Source of the DNA: Prorocentrum cordatum | Taxonomy: Eukaryota > Sar > Dinophyceae > Prorocentrales > Prorocentraceae | Assembly (NCBI GenBank): GCA_963575745.1 | Contig: CAUYUJ010016149.1 | Coordinates: 380,654 to 428,423 of the forward strand | DNA: 47,770 nt | Direction of reading: 5' to 3' | In this document: piece by piece, positions 39,895 through 47,770 of the stretch | How the letters are laid out: every line of letters starts with the position of its first letter | Numbering within the stretch: position 1 is the first letter of the stretch | Made by a program: the position numbers and the translations under genes | Notes under the pieces: model-generated | What the model saw: the letters and a program-made list of their open reading frames with translations, nothing else | Told to the model about the DNA's origin: nothing | Database searches by the model: none

Positions 39895-40745
39895 GCGGAA
39901 TTCCACTTCAGCCACGCGCCCAGGGACAATGAATGACCGTTCGGCCCCCTCGATCTGACGAAAGACCGTACCCGCGTACGACAACGAATTGTTTTTTTTG
40001 ACTTCGTCCAAGCCTCTGTGCTGAAACGCGGATATACCATACACATATAGGGCCAGCGAAAGCGACAGTGGACACGGCGGGGGGGGAAAAGGGCCCCACG
40101 AACTCCCAGTCCATACCAAGAGCCACCACTCCATCACACCACTTGGCATGCGCCCAGGTAACAGGCGGGTGGGTCAAGGCTAGCGGTTCCCCCGATCGTC
40201 CCTGCACCTGGGGCGAATGTCCTCCACGACGGTCGTGACAGCAACACCCGCTCGCCTGAAATACTCCCATGTAACAGGCGTGTGGGTAAATGCCAGCGGT
40301 GCCAGCGGCTCCCCCCCATCGACTCTGCCCCTGGGGCGGATGTCCTCCACGACGGTCGTGACAGCAACACCCGCTCGCCTGAAATACGCCCTGACCGCAG
40401 GCGGGTGGGTAAATGCCAGCGTTCCCCCCCGCTGCCCGTGCAGCCTGGGATGGACCACGAATTCGATGCACAGGAAAGCTTGAATACTCAGGTACAGAAA
40501 GGGCACGTTCTGCACCATGTCAGCACGAAAGCGACGTGGACGAGGTAAAACACAACGTCACACGTGGTCAGCACTGATGAGGAAGCTGCTGAGTAAAAGG
40601 TGTCCGCATGAATTTCTCTCGGTCTTAGTCAACCCATCGATAATAGCAAGACCCACACCAGTGGATGCCACAAGATTTCCAGGTTGCCACAAGCAGGTCG
40701 CGATGAGACGCTGAGAGTGGCTGCATGACTGGTTGGAGCCAAAAA
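39895..40745 (-). pseudogene. Unrecognised broken coding-like region with a 41-codon repeat
   Basis: The minus strand reads LIATCLWQPGNLVASTGVGL then IIDGLTKTERNSCGHLLLSS to about 40570. A single in-frame TGA sits at 40558-40560, and the same frame continues through DMVQNVPFLYLSIQAFLCIE and FVVHPRLHGQRGG. The module LAFTHPPAVRAYFRRAGVAV / TTVVEDIRPR is then repeated 123 bases (41 codons) later as LAFTHTPVTWEYFRRAGVAV / TTVVEDIRPR. A third partial copy (LTHPPVTWAHAKWC) follows after a frame change near 40185. Another change in the poly-G near 40080 leads to ISAFQHRGLDEVKKNNSLSY, then GTVFRQIEGAERSFIVPGRV. Composition is protein-like. I know no family for it. Either a decayed gene or exons of a split gene (a short GT..CAG intron could remove the TGA) would fit. 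Confidence 0.45.
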
Positions 40746-41265
40746 GGGGGGGGGCCGCTCGGTCAAACGCTGTTTGTGCTTGAGAAGGAGAATAAGGAGG
40801 AGGAGCAGGAGGAGGAGCACGAGCAGGAGGAGAAGGAGGAGGCGGAGGAGCTTTCGAAAAGTGTGACCTCGAGCGTTCGAGGAGGGCCCCCTCTCGCGCG
40901 CCCCCGAAGCGCCGCCAGGACGGCCACTCCGCCCCGCCGGCGGGGCCGCGCGGCCTTCCCGCGGAGTGGGCCCGTCGCGGCAGCGTGGAGCTCTGAGAGA
41001 AATAGCGCGCCGCGTCGGCGACGTGCCAGGGTGGAGATCTGGTCGGACGACAACTCTTCGGGCGGGGCTGTGACGAGGACAACTCTGTTCCAAGACGTTC
41101 TGAAACGCTCTCAGAGCGTTCCGGAACGCTATATGAGAAGGCCCCGGCGCCCGAGACATCCTCCAGAGCCGCAGGATTCTCTAGACTCGATGTATCTTCA
41201 TTCGATTTGATCCTCGTCCTGGCGTCGTCTTGAATGTTAGGCCTAAGAGTAGGTAGCGTCGTAGG
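40745..41265. other. GGA tract and unrecognised GC-rich sequence
   Basis: 40793-40855 is GGA/GAGCAG microsatellite. AACGCTCTCAGAGCGTT near 41103 is a near-perfect palindrome. No gene recognised. Confidence 0.55.
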
Positions 41266-41269
41266 ATCG

Positions 41270-41375
41270 CGCCGCGTCGCCGATGCATCGGCGATGCGGC
41301 TCGACGTGGAGGCCGATGCTCTCCACTCCGACGTCGCCGAAGCATCGCGGACGTCGCCGATACATCGACGATGCG
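41270..41375. repeat. ATCGGCGAT palindrome cluster
   Basis: GTCGCCGATGCATCGGCGAT (about 41277) is almost wholly self-complementary. GACGTCGCCGAAGCATCGCG and GACGTCGCCGATACATCGAC follow within 90 bases, each ending towards GATGCGGC or GCGGAC. Confidence 0.75.
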
Positions 41376-42265
41376 GCATGATCATCCGAAACCATCTTTA
41401 ATCGGCCCCATGTTGGAGGTCTGGACAGCAGCCCGCCGCGTCGGCGGCGGGCCAGAGGGGAGGTCGGGCCGGACGGCCTGGGTCCAGACAGCCAACGTGT
41501 GGGCCGGACGGCCTGGGAGAACGAGGAGGAGGAGGGGGAGGTGGAGGAGGAGGAGGAGGAGGAGGAGGAGGAGGAGGAGGAGGAGGAGGGGGAGGCAGGA
41601 GGAGGAGGAGGAGGAGGAGGAGGAGGAGGAGGAGGAGTGCCCGCCGTTTTCGGGCTCTGGGGGCCCTCGCCCGGCCTCTCCTGGGCCTCTAGGGAGCGGC
41701 TGCCGGGGAGACGCCGCCACCGGGGGAGGGGTCGGGGCTTCCCTCGGGGGTGGACAGACCTCCTACCCTGACACGCCGATTAAGGAATTGGCCGTTTTCG
41801 GTTCGCGAGAGGGCGTCGCGACCATCATTTTTGCGGGTCCAGGTCCGTCGGTTTCGGTCCCAGGCCGTTTTCATCAAGGGGAATCTACTAAAGGGAGGCT
41901 TGTCCACAGCCGATTCCAGGAGCCCAGCATTGCAAGGAACAAGGAGTCGGATCTCCAGAAGTGAGGGGGGGAAGGGGAGGTAAAGTCAACCCGCACAGTG
42001 CCGCCGGGCAACCTTCCCAAGGGTACCCTTGCATCCTTGCGGCCTCGGTCCATCCTCCGCCACTTTCGTTGGCCGCGCCCCGCTCGAAAAGCTTCGAAAT
42101 GGGCTTCCAAGGCCCTTGTATCCTCATCGCGCATCCTTTTGATACGGGCTGACTGTATTCGCGGTTTGGCAGTGTCTGAGGTTCTGAAGGATTCTTTGCC
42201 GCGCCTGCAGGCCTCTGCAGGCTCGTGACCCCCGCTTGGCCAGGGGGGGAGGATGTCAGGAGAGG
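41375..42265. repeat. GGA tract then unrecognised sequence
   Basis: 41523-41637 is GGA microsatellite. GGCCCTCGCCCGGCCTC near 41664 is shared with 30.3 kb. The remainder has no recognised gene. Confidence 0.55.
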
Positions 42266-42420
42266 AAAACACACAGACACAACTCATCGTCGATTCCCGG
42301 GAAAATATGTGAAAACATGGACAGTGTGGGGGGGGGGGGAGAAGGCGAAAATTCCAGAACATATGGCAAACTATAAGGGTATCTTTTGACTTTTGTCTAT
42401 TTATGTAATCTCTTCGTTCA
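42266..42420 (+). repeat. Dispersed repeat G, copy 2
   Basis: AAACACACAGACAC, GTCGATTCCC, GGGAAAATATGTGAAAACAT and a second internal CCAGAACATATGGCAAACTA, matching the order at 30520-30655. Confidence 0.72.
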
Positions 42421-42439
42421 TTCCGCCGGTCCATACTGC

Positions 42440-43030
42440 CTCGCCGCTGTCTTTTGTCTGGGTGTTGCTGTCCTTGCGGTGCCGTTGGGCGGCTACCATT
42501 ATTGGGAGGCGGTGGGCGGTGGGTCAGAGGCCTCATGGATTTTGGTTGAGCTCTCGTGGTTGGCCTTTGGGGGACCTCTGGGATGCAGTTTTGATGCCTC
42601 TTGGGGGCTGTGTTGGGGCCTCTTGGGGCTTCTTGGGATGCCTCATGGGGGCCCCTTGGGGTCTTGGGGGCCTCTTGGGGCCTCCTGGGGACCTTGAGGC
42701 TGAAGGCTGGACTCTTCGGGTCCTGGTCACCTTCTTGGGCTCTTGGGGCCCTCTTGGGCTCTCTTGGGCCCATCTTCGGGGCGTGTTGGGCCGCCTGGGG
42801 ACGATGTTGGAGGCCTCTGGGGCAGTTCTGGACGCTGTGAACCCCGAAACGTCGTACATGCGACAATTTTAAGTTTTCCGATGAAAATGGGGCGATGCTG
42901 CCCTCTTGGAGAGCCTCTTGAGGCTCCCTTGGGGCTTTCTCGCGGCATCTGGGGCCATCTAGAGACCATCTTGAGGGTCTTGGAGCGATCTTTCGGCGAC
43001 TCGGGCCTCTTGGGCCGTGTAGGGGACGTC
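42440..43030 (+). repeat. Dispersed module plus CTTGGGGCC minisatellite cluster 5
   Basis: 42495-42600 carries the GTGGGTCAGAGGCCTCATGG and GTGGTTGGCCT module also at 2.1 kb. 42600-42820 and 42905-43020 are GGCCTCTTGGGG-type units. Confidence 0.8.
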
Positions 43031-45389
43031 CTCGCGCCCTCTATTCATTTTTGTGTTCGTGGGCCCCTTCAGGATGGGTCGGGTAGGACGGCGCGGCGGG
43101 GGCAAGGGGAAAGGTAAATATGAAAAGGGGGGCTTGCGAAAGCTGCTGCATGCAGCTGGTCTCGGCCTCGCCGCCGGGCGTTCTCGTCGATACCTTGCGC
43201 CCGGACGTTGTTGGACAGCGTGCCATAGAGAGAGAAGGGGCGAGGAGGAGGGGCGAGGAGGAGGGGCGAGGAGGAGGAGGAGGAGGAGGTGGAGGAGGGG
43301 CGGAGAGGAGAGAACAGGCCCGCCACCTCGAGGTTCCCGTCAGGGACCCCCCCCAGCCGTCTCAGCCCTCATAGGGGGCAGCGAGGGGCGCCTCCAAGGG
43401 CGGGGATGGTGGCGGGCTTCGCTCCCTGTAGCCAAAGCCTCGGAGGCGGCGGGGTCGCGCAGAAGCGACCCTCCTGTTGGCTCCCATGGGTGGGGGCGCC
43501 CATCACGGCCCGCGTGGTAGCCGTTCCCTGTCGGTGGGCGGTGAAACCACAGGCATACGGCCATCAGTCACCCCGTCAATGGCTGGCGCCACTCAATTAT
43601 AAGGCAAGCCGCTCTGGCTGGCGGGATGGATTGTGTTGCACTGCCTCCTCTCTAGAGTCTTTGTGCAAAGATCGGTGTTGTCCCCGCCGCTGTGGATCGT
43701 CATCGTGCAGTCTGGGTGCCGGAAATTTCTTTCCGCCTCAAGTGTGTTGGGTGGCTGAGGGTTGTGTCCTTTTTCGCGCGTCAGACATCCGACACAAAAT
43801 CAACCAAGGACCCTCCTTTTGCTGTTCCCTTGCATGTGTTTCTCCCTGTATTGCAGTCGCTGTAATGTTCTCGTGCTGCGCTGCACCTGCTGCCTTTAAT
43901 TGTGACAGACATCGTTTGCCCGCATCCTTGGCGCCCGAGCCGACACAATTTCAGGGCATCAGCTCCTGCTTTGTTTGGCGTGTTGAGTGCCAATCTGCCA
44001 CCTGACCAGCCAGCGGTTGAATCAGATGCGCGATCCAACAATTCCCATCCCCCTCCGCGCTCCTTTCCTTCGCGCCTACCTCCCCCCCTTCTCTCCCTCC
44101 TGTCTTCCCTGAGATCGGGCTGCGTCAAACATAACAACAAAACGACACGTCACGACTGCTGGAACCGTAGACCCCATCGTTTTTTCCGCATTTTTCTGAG
44201 CTCTATTGATTTGTGTTGGCTTGGGGTCCCGATATACAGGGCGACAACGCTCGTTGTGAAAACATCGCAGCGTCCAGATCTGACGGCTCTTGCCTCTCTC
44301 CTTCGACCTCATGTCCCTTTTGGTCGTGGGTCGCTTTTCTGTGGTCCCGCGGCCCGGCGAGGCCCCCCAGAAGCTCAACACGACGAACCCCTTCCGTTTG
44401 TTTTCCTCTGTGCGTTGGATGTATCCCCCCTTCCGTCCTTTTTCACACCCTGTTTTTTTCAAGACATCTTGTTTTTTTCCGTCCACACCCGCCAGGGTGG
44501 TGCAACGCTGGTGGACGTCTCGGGGGGCTCTCTGGCCCTTGTGTTGTGTCCTGTTTTGTTTATGTCTTACTTTCGAGTATTTTACACGTGTGCGGAGCGA
44601 TTCTGCCAGTGCCACGCCTTCCTGTTGGTTTGCTGTGCTCCTGTTCTGACCGCACACCGCTTGAGGCGGCGGAGAGCTTGGAAGATCCAGCAAATAAGCG
44701 ACGCAACAAAAAAGGTTAGACTTCGCCCCCGCGTAAGGTCGCGCGTGAGCGCTCTCATCTCCAATGTGGCGTGCCGCGCCGGCGGCCCGCGTAAACTGCG
44801 GCGTAAGGTCGCCACGTCATCTCGCCCAAGACCCGTTTTTGACCGTCGCTCAAATGCTGCCCGAAATGCCACGCCCCACCCCCAACAAACATCTTTGAAA
44901 ACGCAATGCAACCCTGGGGGAAAAAGGCATCGCGCGTCTCAGCAAACATATATGGGTAAAACCTGGTTGACGCTTCGGGCTGCGTTTTGGGCATAGTGTT
45001 GGCGTGGCCTGCGGCAGGGCCTCGTCGTCGTTTTAGATAGCGCTTCGTCTCCTGAGGTCGGTCTATGTCTGCGAGGGGAATGAGAGCTTGAGCGATCCAT
45101 ACGATAGCTCGGGGCGACGGTGCAGTGAAAGCGTTGGAAATGTAGACCATTTTTTGGGGCCTCGGAGACGGCTCGAGATTCCTCAGGCGTTTCCTGACGT
45201 CTTGGATCGTCGCTCGAACGGCCTCTCGGGTATAGCCAGGACCCCGGGTAAGGGGAAGCCGGTTAGTGATTGGGCCCCGAAGTCCAAAATATGGACTGGA
45301 ATCATTAGATATGGGTTTGCCGTGGCTGGTGTTCTTCTGGTGACGGCAGCTCTGGTCAGTGGAATGGGGCGAAGAGGGCGTCCCCCCGG
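43030..45389. other. Longest unrecognised, mostly non-repetitive stretch
   Basis: About 2.3 kb with a short GGA tract at 43230-43310 and otherwise unique sequence. A minus-strand frame at 44755-45150 (131 codons, starting MVYISNAFTAPSPRAIVWIA) is the most protein-like, but it has no recognised domain. I see no RNA gene, and the strand of any gene cannot be set. Confidence 0.4.
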
Positions 45390-45477
45390 TAATGATAGTT
45401 TTTGTTACTCATTGTTCTGCCGATCGGCGCGGGCCCTCGCAACCCCCTCCATGGAGTAAGTAGATTTTGCCTGTTTT
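45390..45477 (+). repeat. Dispersed repeat H, copy 1
   Basis: ATTGTTCTGCCGATCGGCGC, GGGCCCTCGCAACC, CTCCATGGAG and TTTTGCCTGTTTTTGG in order. It carries the palindromes CCGATCGG and CTCCATGGAG. Copy 2 is at 47495-47589. Confidence 0.8.
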
Positions 45478-46075
45478 TGGCGCCTGTATCGAGCAGGTGG
45501 AGCCCCCCCCAGGACGCACGGTCCCCAGCAGTCGCACTAAACAGAGGTCCGGAGCCAGACCCCCCCCCCCCTTCCGCCTACTGTTGAAACGCCGATTTAA
45601 CAAAAACACGCCCATGCACACTTCACTAAACCCAGAAGTGGCGAAGCGTCCTGGCGTGCCTATTGTCCTACCAAATGTTCTAAAATCCTTTTTTGTGGTT
45701 TCCGCGAACTGTTCTTAGAACATTTCTGGCTGGAACCGTCTTGTTTCACCACATCGGGTTTGTGCTCTAAGAACGCTGTTTTTGTCCCGAGAACTCTTCT
45801 GGGTTCTGAGCACATCTCGTGGAAGGCCTACAGAAATGCCGGGACGGTCGGTCCCTGCTCAATAAGCCAGGACCCGTTGAGCCCAGTCCTGCCAGCGCCC
45901 GAGCCTCGCCCGCCCGTCTGCGCGGGGCTCCGAGCTGCAGGCCGGGCCGCTCCCCGGCCGCCCGGCCCGCCGCGGCCCCGACGGGGCGGGCGGCGGCCCC
46001 CCCTCGGCGCGCCCCGGGGGCGCGGGGCGGGCCCATGGGAGTGGGGCGCGGCCATGGGCGCAGTGCGCCGGGGAG
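45478..46075. other. Unrecognised sequence with a hairpin and GC-rich end
   Basis: AAATGTTCTAA (45673-45683) and TTAGAACATTT (45715-45725) form an 11-bp stem. GTTCTTAGAAC within it is itself a palindrome. 45890-46075 is very GC-rich. No gene recognised. Confidence 0.55.
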
Positions 46076-46077
46076 TG

Positions 46078-46225
46078 GACGACGTCGTCGTCATCGTCGT
46101 GGTCCTCGTGGTCGTGGCCCTCGTGGTCGTCGTGGTCGTGGTCGTCGTCATCGTCGTCGCCGTCGCCGTCGTCGTCGTCGTCGTCGCCGTCGCCGTTGCC
46201 GTCGTCGTCGTCGTCGTGGAGACGT
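46078..46225 (+). repeat. GTC microsatellite
   Basis: GTCGTC tract with GTG and GCC variants; a second short GTC run stands at 46460-46487. Same motif as at 12.4-12.75 kb and 14.1 kb. Confidence 0.9.
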
Positions 46226-46513
46226 CTTGGACCATCATGGCGGCCCAGATGGCTTTCTTGGGCCGTCTTGGAAGACTTCGGGGCCCCGGGGAAGCGCGAT
46301 GGTCGCCCAGGATCCTTCGGGAGGAGGGGCAGGGGCGGCTGGGCCCCCGGGAGACTAGTGACAGAGACCCTGCCAGACAGCACTTGGCATTCTTCAGCAC
46401 CTCGACGTTACAAGAGGCACGGTGGCGAATTGTTCGCAAGATGTGGGCGCCGTGGAGTGGACGTCGTCGTCGTCGTCGTCGTCGTCCCAGAGGCAACGTG
46501 AGGACAATTAGTC
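46226..46513. other. Short CTTGGGCCGTCTTGG piece and unrecognised sequence
   Basis: 46255-46280 carries CTTGGGCCGTCTTGGAAGAC. The rest has no recognised gene. Confidence 0.5.
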
Positions 46514-47418
46514 ATTCTAGACGCTTCGCGTACCCCCACCAGTTTGCATGTGCGCTCCCCTGGACCAGATCCCTGGCAGCTGCAGCCTGCACCCCCTCGC
46601 GCCGGCCCGCCCGCCGAGGCGCTGCCTGACCGGCCCGTCGGCGTTAGGTAATTCGGCTCTTGCGCGGCCCGCTCGGACCTGACTCGCCGCTGGCGCTTTC
46701 GCCCGCGCTTGCGACAAAAAAATATCCCCACCAGCCCATCCAGAAACGATGTCTAGGCGAGTTGAGGTGATCAGGGAAGTGCGGCAACAAAGAGGAGGAC
46801 GGCCGAACCGTGCAAAGGAGTGAGGAGGAGAAGGAGGAGGTGGATGGATGGATGGATGAGGAAATGGGGAGAAGGAGGATGAACAGGAGGAGGAGGAAAC
46901 GGAGGAGGAGGAGGAGGAGGAAGAGAAGGAGTAGGAGCAGGAAGGAGGAACAGGAGGAGAAGGAGGAGGGCAAGCACAAGGGCCAGAGGTCTCTCGGATG
47001 CCTCTCGGAGCCTCTTGGGGTATCTCTTGGGCGATTCTTGGTGGCCTCTTGGGACGTCTTGGGGGTCTCTTGGCGAGCCTGGGGGGCTCTTCGGGGTCTG
47101 AGGTGCCTCGGGGGGGCCTCTTGGGGCCGCGTAGGGTCTTCTTGGGGGCCTCCTGGAGGCCTCTTGGACGCCTCTTGGGGCCATCTTGGGGCCATTTCGG
47201 GACCTCTTGGGGCCTCCTGGGCGTTTCTTGGGGCCATCTTGGAGGAGATCGGTCAACGAAGGGGTGTTCCTTAACTTCGCCCCCCCAGGAGGCCAACATG
47301 GGGCCAACATCGTAGTAAAATCAATGATTTTGGCTTCCTCGCCGAGGCCGTTTTGGACGCTCTAACTACCCGCGGCCCTCCCCGTCCAGGTCCACGGGCA
47401 GGGGGTAGGGGGAGGGGT
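46514..47418 (+). repeat. Composite repeat, copy 2 (related to 21.2 kb)
   Basis: Order: ATTCTAGACGCTTCGCGT; an extra segment of about 200 bases; AACGATGTCTAGGCGAGTTG; TGATCAGGGAAGTG; a GGA tract (46815-46970); CTTGGGGCC minisatellite (46990-47240); CAGGAGGCCAACATGGGGCC; TGATTTTGGCTTCCTCGCCG; and a tail GGTAGGGGGAGGGGT. Same order and orientation as 21184-22247. Confidence 0.85.
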
Positions 47419-47494
47419 AAACCCCTCCCCGAAGGGGAAGAGGGACGGGTGGAAGAGCAAACGCCTTAAACCACCGACGCCCAGAGGGCTGGTG

Positions 47495-47589
47495 GGATTA
47501 TTGATAGTTTTTTGGTGCATTGTTTTGCCGATCGGCGCGGGCCCTCGCACCCCGCCCCCCTCCATGGAGTAGATCTTGCCTGTTTTCGG
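47495..47589 (+). repeat. Dispersed repeat H, copy 2
   Basis: ATTGTTTTGCCGATCGGCGC, GGGCCCTCGCACCC, CTCCATGGAG and CTTGCCTGTTTTCGG, matching copy 1 at 45390-45477. Confidence 0.8.
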
Positions 47590-47770
47590 GAAGGGTGCCA
47601 GCGGATGACCCTGTAATTGAAAAGGGGGGGTGCTCGCAGAACCCCCCCCCCTTTTCCCCCTTCAAAGGGGGGTGAGATTTTCGCGCCCCCCCCCCCCCCC
47701 CCCCTTCAGGGGAGGGTCCGACCCCCCCCCCCCTTGAAGGGGAGAGGGAGCCAGACCCCGGGCCCCTCCC
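47590..47770. repeat. Poly-C/poly-G rich end of window
   Basis: Runs of C and G with CCCTTCA(A)GGGG words in both orientations. Exact run lengths may be unreliable in an assembly. No gene. Confidence 0.6.

Noticed and set aside
40555-40720. LysR-type substrate-binding domain suggested by STGVGLAIIDGLTK
   Set aside because: The similarity covers only a dozen residues, and the sequence after it does not follow the LysR pattern.
43040-43600. Ribosomal RNA fragment
   Set aside because: GC-rich with short stems, but none of the conserved rRNA core words I know are present.

Overview
This window looks like a stretch of a large, repeat-choked nuclear genome from a protist, most likely a dinoflagellate. 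That is an inference. It rests on the high GC content, the near absence of intact genes, the very heavy load of micro- and minisatellites, and decayed non-LTR retrotransposon pieces whose endonuclease and reverse transcriptase motifs look like those I associate with dinoflagellate elements. There is no bacterial gene density, no operon structure and no ribosome binding sites. I found no complete protein-coding gene, no rRNA or tRNA, no CRISPR array, and no relict dinoflagellate spliced leader. Most long open frames here come from stop-poor repeats.

Layout. 1-3.1 kb: degenerate CTTGGGCCGTCTTGG minisatellite. 3.07-6.6 kb: a nested structure. A mariner-like MITE is split by a satellite-bearing element, and an inverted copy of that element follows, so identical 54-bp ends close the locus on both sides. 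6.6-7.8 kb: minus-strand retrotransposon endonuclease pseudogene. 8-17 kb: microsatellites (GGA, TA, GAT, CAT, GTC), three minisatellite blocks and a foldback element. 17.2-18.9 kb: plus-strand reverse transcriptase pseudogene. 19-21 kb: pentanucleotide and TCC repeats. 21.2-22.3 kb: composite repeat, present again at 46.5-47.4 kb. 22.3 kb: hAT-like MITE. 23.0-24.6 kb: 102-bp satellite A. 25.0-26.5 kb: hairpin-rich repeat, intact mariner-like MITE, and another MITE family. 26.6-28.4 kb: 106-bp satellite B, a diverged relative of A that begins with the same leader. 28.8-29.6 kb: 119-bp satellite C. 30-35 kb: a MITE, unrecognised GC-rich DNA and a 245-bp TG tract. 35.3-37.7 kb: minus-strand retrotransposon remnant (endonuclease plus ORF1-like part) that now contains a hAT-like MITE. 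37.8-40.7 kb: two unrecognised coding-like fragments, a GGGTCGCG minisatellite and an AAC tract. 41-47.8 kb: minisatellites, palindromes, unrecognised sequence, composite repeat and poly-C.

Nothing here reads as a working pathway. What the sequence offers is a record of transposition: three MITE groups, two with 8-bp target duplications, one of them perfect; a related pair of satellite arrays sharing a leader; and modular repeats that each combine a microsatellite, a minisatellite and a conserved core. The best coding candidates are broken or partial.
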